From Pseudomonas sp. GM41(2012) (GTDB lineage Bacteria; Pseudomonadota; Gammaproteobacteria; Pseudomonadales; Pseudomonadaceae), in NCBI RefSeq assembly GCF_000282315.2, contig NZ_AKJN02000007.1, forward strand, positions 372,001 to 436,000: a DNA stretch of 64,000 nucleotides, given 5' to 3'. This document shows, piece by piece, positions 16,817 through 25,572 of the stretch. The notes beneath the pieces are model-generated. The model had not been told where the DNA came from. It saw nothing but the letters and a program-made list of their open reading frames with translations, and made no database searches. Each line of letters begins with the position of its first letter. Within the stretch, counting starts at the first letter, position 1. The translations under genes and the position numbers were made by a program.

Positions 16817-17272
16817 ATGCGTGTCTGGATCGATGCTGACGCCTGCCCGCGGGCGGCCAAGGATCTGGTGGTGAAGTTCGCCCTCAAGCGCCAGTTCGAA
16901 GTGGTGCTGGTGGCCGGACAGCCGCAGATCAAACCGGGTTTGGCCCTGGTGAAGCTGATCGTGGTGCCAAGCGGTCCGGATGCCGCCGACGACTACCTGG
17001 TGGAATATGCGGTGCCGGGTGAGCTGGTGATCTGCAGCGATGTGCCGCTGGCCGACCGTCTGGTGAAAAAGGGCGTTGCGGCGCTGGATCCACGGGGTAA
17101 AGAGTTTGATGCGCAGAACATGGGCGATCGGTTGGCGGTGCGTAACCTGTTTGCCGATCTACGTGAGCAGGGGCAGATGAGCGGCGGGCCAGCGCCATTT
17201 GGTGAGCGTGAGAAGCAGGCGTTTGCCAATGCGCTGGACCGGATACTCACGCGGCTATCGCGCAAGTCTTAA
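16817..17272 (+). CDS. YaiI/YqxD family protein (DUF188, PIN-like)
   Basis: 151 residues starting MRVWIDADACPRAAKDLV, the diagnostic N-terminus with acidic residues of the DUF188/YaiI family, and containing ICSDVPLADRLVKKG and the typical C-terminal GPAPFGEREKQAFANALDR. ATG 16817 is chosen because it starts the domain and has AGAGGA 7-8 nt upstream. The fold is related to PIN/NYN nucleases, so an RNA-related activity is plausible but unproven. Flanked by REP elements on both sides, it is probably transcribed alone. Confidence 0.93.
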   Translation: MRVWIDADACPRAAKDLVVKFALKRQFEVVLVAGQPQIKPGLALVKLIVVPSGPDAADDYLVEYAVPGELVICSDVPLADRLVKKGVAALDPRGKEFDAQNMGDRLAVRNLFADLREQGQMSGGPAPFGEREKQAFANALDRILTRLSRKS

Positions 17273-17289
17273 GCATGACAGTTGTCCTT

Positions 17290-17377
17290 GTGGGAGCGAG
17301 CCTGCTCGCGATGGGGTCGGCACATCCAACATTGATGTTGACGGTTAGACCGCTATCGCGAGCAGGCTCACTCCCAC
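17290..17377. repeat. REPIN, GTGGGAGCGAGCCTGCTCGCG family
   Basis: Inverted arms of about 23 bp around a spacer that includes CAACATTGATGTTG (17327-17340). The right end is followed by an almost exact 15-base tandem duplication (ACTCCCACACTGAGC, 17370-17399). Confidence 0.9.
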
Positions 17378-17403
17378 ACTGAGCACTCCCACACTGAGCT
17401 GTG

Positions 17404-18072
17404 TCAGGCGTCGTCTTCGTGGGTCAGTTCGAGGACGCGGTCTACCAGTTTGTTGATGCCCGAAGCCGCTTCACTGATGCTCTGCGCCAGCATGTACGCC
17501 GGGGTGCTGACCAGTTTGCGTGCTTTGTCTTCAACGATGTCAGTTACCGCGCAGTCGGCGTGTGTAGCGCCCATCTTGTTCATGGCGGCGGCAGTATCGG
17601 CGTCGTTGCCGATGGTGCAGGTCACGCCCGGTCCATATATCTTCGCCGCGAGTGCCGGCGAGATGCAGATCAGCCCGACTGGTTTACCAGCCTCGGCAAA
17701 GGCTTCAGCCAGCGCCAGTACTTCCGGTTGCACAGTGCAGCCGGCGCCTTCGACGGCGAAGTTCGACAGGTTCTTGGCCGCCCCGAAACCGCCCGGAACG
17801 ATCAGCGCATCGAAGTCTTCCACGTCCGCTTCGCGGATATCCTTGATATTGCCCCGGGCGATCCGCGCCGATTCCACCAACACGTTGCGCGACTCGGGCA
17901 TTTCTTCGCCGGTCAGGTGATTGATCACATGCAACTGCGTGATGTTCGGTGCGAAACACTGCACCTGAGCCCCCCGCTGGTCCAGACGCAGCAGGGTGAT
18001 CACGCTTTCGTGGATCTCGGCGCCGTCGTACACGCCACAGCCGGACAGGATCACTGCAATTTTTTTGCTCAT
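17404..18072 (-). CDS. elbB: Isoprenoid biosynthesis glyoxalase ElbB
   Basis: 222-residue cytoplasmic protein of the DJ-1/PfpI/class-I glutamine amidotransferase-like fold. Hallmarks are SGCGVYDGAEIHESV near the N-terminus, DALIVPGGFGAAKNLSNFA and GLICISPAL, whose cysteine is at the nucleophile elbow. ElbB-type proteins have glyoxalase activity and influence isoprenoid (lycopene) yield in E. coli. Monocistronic, preceded by a 115-bp gap to the divergent desaturase gene. Confidence 0.93.
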   Translation of the reverse strand: MSKKIAVILSGCGVYDGAEIHESVITLLRLDQRGAQVQCFAPNITQLHVINHLTGEEMPESRNVLVESARIARGNIKDIREADVEDFDALIVPGGFGAAKNLSNFAVEGAGCTVQPEVLALAEAFAEAGKPVGLICISPALAAKIYGPGVTCTIGNDADTAAAMNKMGATHADCAVTDIVEDKARKLVSTPAYMLAQSISEAASGINKLVDRVLELTHEDDA

Positions 18073-18187
18073 GGGCTTTTCTCCAGATTCATGGCGTTAA
18101 ATGTCCACTAATTTGTCACTCGTTGCCATAGGGTTAATTCGCGGCTACACCTAGGATCTGTCCTCAAGATTCCGATCAGGACGCGTC

Positions 18188-19423
18188 ATGGACTTCATTC
18201 TGTATGCGGTGCCGTTTTTCTTTGTGCTGATTGCCGCCGAACTGCTGGCCGACCGTTGGCGCGGGGTGAGCAATTATCGCGTGGCGGACGCGATCAACAG
18301 CATGAGCACCGGCGTGCTGTCGACCACCACCGGCCTGTTGACCAAAGGCGTCGGCCTGGTGACGTATGCGTTTGCCCTCAAGCACCTGGCGCTGGTCGAA
18401 CTCTCGGCTGACAGCGTTTGGGTCTGGGTTTTCGCCTTCGTCCTCTACGACTTCTGCTACTACTGGCTGCATCGCATGGGCCATGAACGAAACATCCTCT
18501 GGGCGGCGCATTCGGTGCATCACCAGAGCGAGGACTACAACCTGTCCACGGCGCTGCGCCAGACCAGTACCGGCTTCCTGTTGAGCTGGATTTTCTATCT
18601 GCCGATGGCCGTGCTCGGCGTGCCGCTGCTGGTGTTCATAAGCGTCGCCTCGCTGAACTTGCTGTACCAATTCTGGGTGCATACCAAACACATTCCCAAG
18701 CTCGGCTGGTTCGAGTGGTTCTTTGTCACGCCGTCCAATCATCGCGCTCACCATGCACAGAACGCTCTCTACATGGATCGCAACTACGGCGGGGTGTTCA
18801 TTATTTGGGACCGTCTATTTGGCTCGTTCCAGGAAGAGGACGATAACGAACCGGTGATTTTCGGCGTGACCACGCCGCTGGCGAGCTGGAATCCGTTGTG
18901 GGCGAACGTGCAGTTCTACGCGCAGCTGTGGGATGACGCGCGGCGTGCGCAAAGCCAATGGGACAAGCTGCGCATCTGGTTCATGCGCACCGGTTGGCGG
19001 CCGGCGGATGTGGCGGCCAGGTACCCGATGAACAAGCCCGACCTGAGTCAGTTCCGTAAATTCGAGGTGCCGCTGGACGGGCGTCAGCAGCTTTACGTCG
19101 TGTTGCAGTTCTGCGTCTACATCGCGTTGGGCAGCTACTTGATGAACCTGGAGCAGAGTTTGCCAACCGCCGCGCTGGTGCTCGGCTGGAGTGCCGTGGC
19201 GCTGGGTTTGTTTACGTTGGGCGTGGCCCTGGAGAATCGCCCGTGGGCGCTGAAGCTGGAGCTGCTGCGCCTGGCGTCGAATGTGCCGCTGGTGTGGCTG
19301 GCGCCGGTCGTTGGGCTGTGGCCGGCCAGCGCGGCAGGCTGGGTCGGCCTGCTGAGTTACAGCCTGCTCAGTGGTATTGGTCTCTACTGTTGCAGAAACC
19401 GTTTCACTCGACTGGCGTCGTAG
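18188..19423 (+). CDS. Sterol desaturase/fatty acid hydroxylase family protein
   Basis: 411 residues with hydrophobic segments at both ends and the eight-histidine di-iron signature of the family: HRMGH, HSVHH and HRAHH with a further His in the FWVHTKHIP segment. The N-terminus FILYAVPFFFVLIAAELLADR is a membrane helix. Members hydroxylate or desaturate lipids in the membrane; substrate here is unknown. The extra C-terminal ~100 residues form additional membrane helices. The 3' end overlaps the convergent dedA-like gene by 20 bp. Confidence 0.9.
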   Translation: MDFILYAVPFFFVLIAAELLADRWRGVSNYRVADAINSMSTGVLSTTTGLLTKGVGLVTYAFALKHLALVELSADSVWVWVFAFVLYDFCYYWLHRMGHERNILWAAHSVHHQSEDYNLSTALRQTSTGFLLSWIFYLPMAVLGVPLLVFISVASLNLLYQFWVHTKHIPKLGWFEWFFVTPSNHRAHHAQNALYMDRNYGGVFIIWDRLFGSFQEEDDNEPVIFGVTTPLASWNPLWANVQFYAQLWDDARRAQSQWDKLRIWFMRTGWRPADVAARYPMNKPDLSQFRKFEVPLDGRQQLYVVLQFCVYIALGSYLMNLEQSLPTAALVLGWSAVALGLFTLGVALENRPWALKLELLRLASNVPLVWLAPVVGLWPASAAGWVGLLSYSLLSGIGLYCCRNRFTRLAS

Positions 19424-20036
19424 GTTCGTTGGTTTTGGCTTGTTCAGCTTTCAAGGCCTGCTCGTCGGCGTAGATCTTCTTCGCCAGACGGGCGTTCTTG
19501 AGGCGACGGCGCAACCACAAGCAAAAGCCCAGTATCAGCAGGGCGCCAAGCACCCACAGCTCGTACTTCTTGACGCTGCCGAGCATGCCTTCGAGTACCG
19601 CACCGAAGTGATAGGCGGCGGCAGCCAGCGCCGCGGCCCAGATCGCCGCACCAATCCCGTTGAGCAGCAGATAACGTCCTGGCGGATAGCCCGACAGGCC
19701 GATCGCCACCGGCATCACCGTGCGCAGGCCATAGACAAAGCGGAAGCTCAGTACCCAGATGTCCGGGTGCCTGCGGATGTGTTCCAGCGCCCGGTCGCCC
19801 ATCAATTGCCAGCGCGGTTTGCGCGCCAGCAACTTGCGGCCGTGCTTGCGCCCAAGGAAATACCACAGCTGATCGCCGGCATAACTGCCGAGGAACGCCA
19901 CGATCATGACCACTTTGAGGTCCATGTATCCGCGGAACGCGAGGAAGCCGGCGAGCACCAGAATGGTTTCGCCTTCGAAAAACGTGCCGAGAAAGAGGGC
20001 GAAGTAGCCGAATTCCTGAAGAAATTGTTGGAGCAT
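19404..20036 (-). CDS. DedA family membrane protein
   Basis: 210 residues. Contains LGTFFEGETILVLAGFLA with the conserved acidic residue, GDQLWYFLGRKHGRKLL and FRFVYGLRTVMPVAIG, all DedA (VTT/SNARE-associated) hallmarks including the conserved Arg. Such proteins are involved in lipid carrier (undecaprenyl phosphate) or phospholipid flipping and membrane proton homeostasis. The C-terminus is a basic tail. The gene overlaps the desaturase-family gene tail to tail. Confidence 0.92.
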   Translation of the reverse strand: MLQQFLQEFGYFALFLGTFFEGETILVLAGFLAFRGYMDLKVVMIVAFLGSYAGDQLWYFLGRKHGRKLLARKPRWQLMGDRALEHIRRHPDIWVLSFRFVYGLRTVMPVAIGLSGYPPGRYLLLNGIGAAIWAAALAAAAYHFGAVLEGMLGSVKKYELWVLGALLILGFCLWLRRRLKNARLAKKIYADEQALKAEQAKTNEPTTPVE

Positions 20037-20171
20037 TGTCTGGATGCTGGCGAAATGAACGCGCAGCCTAACCCTTCGGGAACATTCATGAAAGTGTCCA
20101 AATGTGTCTCGACGTGAACATTTCCTACAAGGACAATGGAATGCGGCTACGTGACGCAGGGATGCACATAA

Positions 20172-20211
20172 CTGTCATACGTTGGTCATAATGGCCGCTT
20201 ATAACTGTCAC
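20172..20211 (+). promoter_or_regulatory. Tandem Pho boxes and -10 of the hemB-ppk promoter
   Basis: CTGTCAT (20172) and TGGTCAT (20183) are spaced by 11 bp, and a further CTGTCAC (20205) is in phase three units on. TATAAC (20200-20205) lies 10 bp after the second half-site, the expected place for the -10 of a PhoB-activated promoter. The predicted start would be about 30 bp before the hemB GTG. Confidence 0.65.
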
Positions 20212-20244
20212 GCTCGCCCGCCAGCGCGGGCTCAGGAGTCTGCC

Positions 20245-21258
20245 GTGAGCTTTACCCCCGCCAACCGTTTGTTTCCAGCAACCCGCCTGCGACGCAATCG
20301 TCGTGATGATTTTTCGCGTCGACTGGTCCGTGAAAACGTGCTGACCGTCGACGATCTGATCCTGCCGGTGTTCGTGCTGGACGGTGAAAACCGTCGCGAA
20401 GCGGTGGCGTCGATGCCGGGCGTCGAGCGCCTGACCATTGATCTGTTGCTTGAAGAAGCGGCCAAGTGGGTCGAGCTGGGGATTCCGGCACTGGCGTTGT
20501 TCCCGGTGACGCCGCCGGAGCTCAAGTCTCTGGACGCCGCCGAAGCCTGGAACCCCAACGGCATTGCCCAGCGCGCCACCCGCGCGTTGCGTGCGCAATT
20601 CCCTGAACTGGGTGTGATCACTGACGTCGCCCTGGACCCGTTCACCACTCATGGCCAGGACGGTATCCTCGACGAAGAAGGCTACGTGCAGAACGACATC
20701 ACCGTCGACGCACTGGTCAAGCAGGCACTGTCCCACGCCGAAGCCGGCGCTCAGGTGGTGGCCCCGTCGGACATGATGGACGGTCGCATCCAGGCGATCC
20801 GCGAAGCGCTTGAGCTGGCCGATCACGTCAACGTGCGGATCATGGCCTACTCGGCGAAGTACGCCAGCGCCTATTACGGCCCGTTCCGCGATGCGGTCGG
20901 TTCGGCGCTGAACCTGGGCAAGGCCAACAAGGCCTCCTATCAGATGGACCCGGCCAACAGCAACGAAGCCCTGCACGAAGTGGCGGCGGACTTGTCAGAA
21001 GGCGCGGACATGGTCATGGTCAAGCCAGGCATGCCGTATCTGGACATCCTCTACCGAGTCAAAGAAGAATTTAAAGTGCCGACCTTTGTTTATCAGGTCA
21101 GCGGTGAATATGCCATGCACATGGCGGCGATCCAGAATGGCTGGTTGAGCGAAGGGGTTATCCTCGAATCCCTGACCGCTTTTAAACGTGCAGGCGCTGA
21201 TGGCATCCTGACTTACTTTGCCGTCCGTGCTGCTCAATTGTTACGAGAGCAAAAATAG
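20245..21258 (+). CDS. hemB: Delta-aminolevulinic acid dehydratase (porphobilinogen synthase)
   Basis: Joins two 5-aminolevulinates to porphobilinogen, upstream of HemC in heme synthesis. 337 residues from GTG 20245, chosen because SFTPANRLFPATRLRRNRRDDF is the Pseudomonas N-terminus and CAGGAG lies 6 nt upstream. Active-site lysines are Lys205 (YSAKYAS) and Lys260 (MVKPGMPYLD). The metal site reads DVALDPFTTHGQDG, the aspartate-rich, magnesium-type rather than zinc-cysteine form. It is 18 bp from ppk and very likely co-transcribed. Confidence 0.97.
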   Translation: MSFTPANRLFPATRLRRNRRDDFSRRLVRENVLTVDDLILPVFVLDGENRREAVASMPGVERLTIDLLLEEAAKWVELGIPALALFPVTPPELKSLDAAEAWNPNGIAQRATRALRAQFPELGVITDVALDPFTTHGQDGILDEEGYVQNDITVDALVKQALSHAEAGAQVVAPSDMMDGRIQAIREALELADHVNVRIMAYSAKYASAYYGPFRDAVGSALNLGKANKASYQMDPANSNEALHEVAADLSEGADMVMVKPGMPYLDILYRVKEEFKVPTFVYQVSGEYAMHMAAIQNGWLSEGVILESLTAFKRAGADGILTYFAVRAAQLLREQK

Positions 21259-21276
21259 CCCTCCCAGGAACATTCG

Positions 21277-23499
21277 ATGAATACCGAAGTACTCACTGAA
21301 GTTGCCGTAAAAGATGCTCAACCTGTGGTGGAGCAAATCGCCGAAACCCCGCCGGAACTGGAGCCTGCTCCACCCGCGGTGGTGGCCGAGCCCGCAATAG
21401 CGGCGCCAGCGATTGCCATTCCCGGCCTGGATGACAGCAGCCTGTACATCCATCGCGAGCTCTCGCAACTGCAGTTCAACATCCGCGTGCTGGAGCAGGC
21501 GCTGGATGAGTCCTACCCGTTGCTGGAGCGGCTGAAGTTTCTGCTGATCTTCTCCAGCAACCTGGACGAGTTCTTCGAGATTCGTGTGGCCGGCCTGAAG
21601 AAACAGATCACCTTCGCCCGCGAACAGGCCGGCGCCGATGGCCTGCAACCGCATCAGGCCCTGGCCCGCATCAGCGAATTGGTACACGGTCACGTCGACC
21701 GCCAGTACGCGATCCTCAACGACATTCTGTTGCCGGAGCTGGAAAAGCATCAGGTCCGCTTCATCCGTCGGCGTCATTGGACCACCAAGATCAAAACCTG
21801 GGTGCGCCGCTATTTCCGCGACGAGATCGCGCCGATCATTACCCCGATCGGCCTCGACCCGACGCACCCGTTCCCGTTGCTGGTGAACAAGAGCCTGAAC
21901 TTCATCGTCGAACTCGAAGGTATCGACGCCTTCGGCCGCGATTCCGGTCTGGCGATCATTCCGGCGCCACGTTTGCTGCCGCGCGTTATCAAGTTGCCGG
22001 AAGAAGTGGGCGGCGCTGGCGACAATTACGTGTTCCTGTCGTCGATGATCCATGCGCACGCCGATGACCTGTTCCAGGGCATGAAGGTCAAGGGCTGCTA
22101 CCAGTTCCGCCTGACCCGAAACGCCGACCTTGCCGTCGACACCGAAGATGTAGAAGACCTGGCCCGCGCCCTGCGCGGCGAGTTGTTCTCCCGTCGCTAC
22201 GGTGATGCGGTGCGTCTGGAAGTGGCCGACACGTGCCCGAAACACCTGTCCGACTACTTGCTCAAGCAGTTCAACCTGCACGAGACCGAGCTGTATCAGG
22301 TCAACGGTCCGGTCAACCTGACTCGTCTGTTCAGCATCACCGGTCTGGACAGTCAGCGAGCGCTGCAATACACGCCGTTCACCCCGCAGATCCCGAAACT
22401 GCTGCAAAACAGCGAGAACATCTTCAGCGTGATCAGCAAGCAGGACATTCTGCTGCTGCACCCGTTCGAGTCCTTCACCCCTGTGGTCGACCTGCTGCGC
22501 CAGGCGGCCAAGGACCCGCATGTATTGGCGGTTCGTCAGACCCTGTACCGCTCCGGCGCCAACTCGGAAATCGTCGATGCGTTGGTCGATGCGGCGCGTA
22601 ACGGCAAGGAAGTCACGGCGGTGATCGAGTTGCGTGCGCGGTTCGACGAAGAGTCCAACCTGCAGCTGGCCAGCCGTCTGCAAGCGGCCGGTGCGGTGGT
22701 GATTTACGGCGTGGTCGGCTTCAAGACCCACGCCAAGATGATGCTGATCTTGCGTCGTGAGGCTGGCGAGATTGTCCGTTACGCCCACTTGGGGACCGGT
22801 AACTACCACGCGGCCAACGCCCGTCTGTACACCGACTACAGCTTGCTGACCTCGGATGACGCCTTGTGCGAAGACGTCGGCAAACTGTTCAGCCAGCTAA
22901 TCGGCATGGGTAAAACCCTGCGCATGAAGAAGCTGCTGCACGCGCCGTTCACGCTGAAGAAGGGCATGCTCGACATGATTGCCCGGGAGACCCAGTTCGC
23001 CCTCGACGGCAAACCGGCGCACATCATCGCCAAGTTCAACTCGCTGACCGATCCGAAGATCATCCGCGCGCTGTACAAGGCCAGTCAGTCCGGGGTGCGT
23101 ATCGATCTGGTGGTGCGCGGCATGTGCTGCCTGCGTCCGGGCATCGCCGGGGTTTCGCACAACATCCACGTGCGCTCGATCATCGGGCGCTTCCTGGAGC
23201 ACACCCGGGTCTTCTACTTCCTCAATGGCGGCGAAGAGCAGATGTTCCTGTCCAGCGCCGACTGGATGGAGCGCAACCTCGACAAGCGCGTCGAGACTTG
23301 CTTCCCCGTCGAGGGCAAGAAGCTGATCATGCGGGTCAAGAAAGAGCTGGAGCTGTATCTCACCGATAACACTCACAGCTGGAGCCTGCAGGCAGACGGT
23401 CGTTACATCCGCAACACGCCGACCGGCAACCAGAACCCGCGCAGCGCCCAGGCGACTTTGCTGGAGCGTTTGGGCAGCCCGATATTGGCCGTTCGTTAA
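21277..23499 (+). CDS. ppk: Polyphosphate kinase 1
   Basis: Makes inorganic polyphosphate from ATP. 740 residues with an N-terminal extension of about 45 residues rich in Pro, Glu and Ala, as in other pseudomonads, before the N domain (YIHRELSQLQFNIRVLEQA). The phosphorylated catalytic histidine is His485 in FKTHAKMM, and the second His-containing loop is near YAHLGTGNYH. It follows hemB closely and ends at a strong terminator; the convergent gene is ppx, which degrades its product. Confidence 0.97.
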   Translation: MNTEVLTEVAVKDAQPVVEQIAETPPELEPAPPAVVAEPAIAAPAIAIPGLDDSSLYIHRELSQLQFNIRVLEQALDESYPLLERLKFLLIFSSNLDEFFEIRVAGLKKQITFAREQAGADGLQPHQALARISELVHGHVDRQYAILNDILLPELEKHQVRFIRRRHWTTKIKTWVRRYFRDEIAPIITPIGLDPTHPFPLLVNKSLNFIVELEGIDAFGRDSGLAIIPAPRLLPRVIKLPEEVGGAGDNYVFLSSMIHAHADDLFQGMKVKGCYQFRLTRNADLAVDTEDVEDLARALRGELFSRRYGDAVRLEVADTCPKHLSDYLLKQFNLHETELYQVNGPVNLTRLFSITGLDSQRALQYTPFTPQIPKLLQNSENIFSVISKQDILLLHPFESFTPVVDLLRQAAKDPHVLAVRQTLYRSGANSEIVDALVDAARNGKEVTAVIELRARFDEESNLQLASRLQAAGAVVIYGVVGFKTHAKMMLILRREAGEIVRYAHLGTGNYHAANARLYTDYSLLTSDDALCEDVGKLFSQLIGMGKTLRMKKLLHAPFTLKKGMLDMIARETQFALDGKPAHIIAKFNSLTDPKIIRALYKASQSGVRIDLVVRGMCCLRPGIAGVSHNIHVRSIIGRFLEHTRVFYFLNGGEEQMFLSSADWMERNLDKRVETCFPVEGKKLIMRVKKELELYLTDNTHSWSLQADGRYIRNTPTGNQNPRSAQATLLERLGSPILAVR

Positions 23500-23516
23500 C
23501 GCAAACGTCGGGTAAT

Positions 23517-23550
23517 AAAAAATGGCGATCCCTGCGGATCGCCATTTTTG
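23517..23550 (+). terminator. Terminator of hemB-ppk
   Basis: A stem AATGGCGATCC / GGATCGCCATT with a CTGC loop, T-run on the 3' side and an A-run on the other, ends the operon. Confidence 0.9.
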
Positions 23551-23567
23551 CTTTCACCGCCGTCCGC

Positions 23568-23827
23568 TGTAGGAGCACAGCTTGCTGGCGATGGCGTCCG
23601 CGAGATCGCCATCGCCAGCAAGCTGTGCTCCTACAGCGATGGCGTCCGTGAGATCGCTATCGCCAGCAAGCTGTGCTCCTACAGCGATGGCGCCCGTGAG
23701 ATCGCTATCGCCAGCAAGCTGTGCTCCTACAGCGATGGCGTCCGTGAGATCGCTATCGCCAGCAAGCTGTGCTCCTACAGCGATGGCGTCCGTGAGATCG
23801 CCATCGCCAGCAAGCTGTGCTCCTACA
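23568..23827. repeat. Amplified REPIN: one left arm plus five tandem 48-bp units
   Basis: The left arm (TGTAGGAGCACAGCTTGCTG, from 23568) occurs once. It is followed by five head-to-tail 48-bp units beginning at 23588, 23636, 23684, 23732 and 23780, each ending in the complementary right arm. Units differ at only three sites. Open frames through the array on both strands are by-products of the repeat. With the terminator this fills the 338-bp ppk-ppx gap. Confidence 0.95.
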
Positions 23828-23837
23828 GGACCGTGTT

Positions 23838-25340
23838 TCAGCGGACGTTCAGGATGAAGCCGACGCGGGTCAGCCACTCCGCTTCAAGGGCGAAGTCGGC
23901 CTGGGTCAGCTGGTTTTCGTCCAGCCAGTTTTCCGGGAACTGCACATCAAGGCTGTCGCGGTTGGCGTGCAGCACGACCTGTGGCATTTCCTGGGTGCCA
24001 CGGATGTGATGGAACAGGATCGCAAAGCGCAGCAGCACGCACAGGCGAATCAGCTTGATGCCTTCTTCGCCGAAATCGGCAAACCTGTCCCGGGGAATAT
24101 TGCGGCGGTGGCCGCGCACCAGCAGCGCGAGCATCAGCTGGTCTTCGCGGGAGAACCCGGCCAGGTCCGAGTGCTCGATCAGGTAGGAGCCGTGCTTGTG
24201 ATACTGATAGTGAGCGATGTCCAGGCCCACTTCATGGACCTTGGCCGCCCAACCCAGCAGTTCGCGCCAGACGCCGTCATCCAGGTCCCAATCCTCAGCC
24301 ACTTGATCGAAAGCATGCAACGCCTTGCGCTCAACCCGCGCCGCTTGTTCCAGGTCGACGTGATAACGCTCCATCAGCGAGCTGAGCGTGCGCTCACGGA
24401 CGTCTTCGTGATGATGACGGCCCAACAGGTCATAGAGCACGCCTTCGCGCAGGGCACCTTCACAGTGGTCCATGCGTTGCAGTTCGAGGGCATCGAAAAT
24501 CGCTTCGAGAATTGCCAGGCCCGCCGGGAAAATCGCCCGACGGTCAGGCTTGATGCCTTCGAAATCGATCTTCTCGACGTCGCCAAGCTTGATCAGCTTG
24601 CGCTTGAGCCAGGCCAGGCCTTGGGCGTTAACCTCGCCCGTGCCATGACCGCCGGCCTTCAGTGCCAGGCCAATCGCACGAATGGTGCCCGAGGAGCCGA
24701 TGGCTTCATCCCAGGTCAGCCGGTGCAGGGCGTGTTCGATGCTCATGATCTCCAGCCGCGCCGCCGTGTACGCCTGGGCGTAGCGGGCCGGGGTGATCTT
24801 GCCGTCCTTGAAATAGCGCTGGGTGTAGCTGACGCAGCCCATTTGCAGGCTTTCGCGCAGCAGTGGTTCAAAGCGCTGGCCGATGATGAATTCGGTACTG
24901 CCGCCGCCGATGTCGGCCACCAGGCGTTTGCCCGGGGTGTCGGCGAGGGTGTGGGAAACGCCGAGGTAAATCAGACGCGCTTCTTCACGACCGGAGATGA
25001 CTTCCACCGGGTGGCCAAGGATTTCTTCAGCGCGGCGGATAAATTCGCCACGGTTACGGGCTTCACGCAGGGCGTTGGTGCCGACGATCCGCACGGCGCC
25101 TGGCGGCATACCGTTGATCAGTTGGGCAAAACGCTTCAGGCAATCGAGCCCGCGTTGCATGGATTCTTCACTGAGCTGACGCTCATCGTCGATGCCGGCG
25201 GCCAGCTGAACCTTCTCCCCGAGTCGTTCGAGAATACGGATTTCGCCGTTCTGGGCCTTGGCCACGACCATGTGAAAGCTGTTGGAGCCCAGGTCGATTG
25301 CGGCGATCAGGGACAGATTCTTGGCTTGGGATTGCGGCAT
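23838..25340 (-). CDS. ppx: Exopolyphosphatase
   Basis: Cytoplasmic hydrolase that removes terminal phosphates from polyphosphate, and possibly pppGpp. 500 residues. The ASKHA ATP-binding-like motifs are AAIDLGSNSFHMVVA near the N-terminus and VADIGGGSTEF further on, and the second half is the HD-like helical domain (AAKVHEVGLDIAHYQYHKH). It is convergent with ppk, with the tandem REP array between the two 3' ends. Confidence 0.97.
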   Translation of the reverse strand: MPQSQAKNLSLIAAIDLGSNSFHMVVAKAQNGEIRILERLGEKVQLAAGIDDERQLSEESMQRGLDCLKRFAQLINGMPPGAVRIVGTNALREARNRGEFIRRAEEILGHPVEVISGREEARLIYLGVSHTLADTPGKRLVADIGGGSTEFIIGQRFEPLLRESLQMGCVSYTQRYFKDGKITPARYAQAYTAARLEIMSIEHALHRLTWDEAIGSSGTIRAIGLALKAGGHGTGEVNAQGLAWLKRKLIKLGDVEKIDFEGIKPDRRAIFPAGLAILEAIFDALELQRMDHCEGALREGVLYDLLGRHHHEDVRERTLSSLMERYHVDLEQAARVERKALHAFDQVAEDWDLDDGVWRELLGWAAKVHEVGLDIAHYQYHKHGSYLIEHSDLAGFSREDQLMLALLVRGHRRNIPRDRFADFGEEGIKLIRLCVLLRFAILFHHIRGTQEMPQVVLHANRDSLDVQFPENWLDENQLTQADFALEAEWLTRVGFILNVR

Positions 25341-25452
25341 GGTCAGGGGGTCTCGGTCGATAACCTCGACATCGTGCCACGATCAAACGCTGGCGCCAAC
25401 GCGCAGTGTTCAAAGCCTTGATCCGGCGCAGGAAAGTCGGTGAACTCTGGGT

Positions 25453-25549
25453 CGCCATCGCGGGCAAGCCTTGCTCCTACAAGTTATGGGTGTACGCATT
25501 TTCCGAGTACGACTCCTATCTGTAGGAGCAAGGCTTGCCCGCGATGGCG
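25453..25549. repeat. REPIN with perfect 29-bp arms
   Basis: Arms at 25453-25481 and 25521-25549 are exact inverted complements (CGCCATCGCGGGCAAGCCTTG...). The 39-bp spacer shows no gene. It lies between the ppx 5' end and the 3' end of the amino-acid ABC operon. Confidence 0.93.
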
Positions 25550-25572
25550 TCAACACAGCCACTGAAGATCTC

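Noticed and set aside
21241..22809. 522-residue open frame opposite ppk
   Set aside because: Shadow frame; ppk motifs on the plus strand are complete.
23588..23827. CRISPR-like direct repeats
   Set aside because: Units are contiguous with no unique spacers and consist of known REP palindromes.
23548..24009. Frames with repeated DGVREIAIASKLCSYS-like units on both strands, resembling a repeat protein
   Set aside because: They arise because the 48-bp REP unit is a multiple of three; the non-repeat ends run into ppx antisense sequence and no start signals exist.
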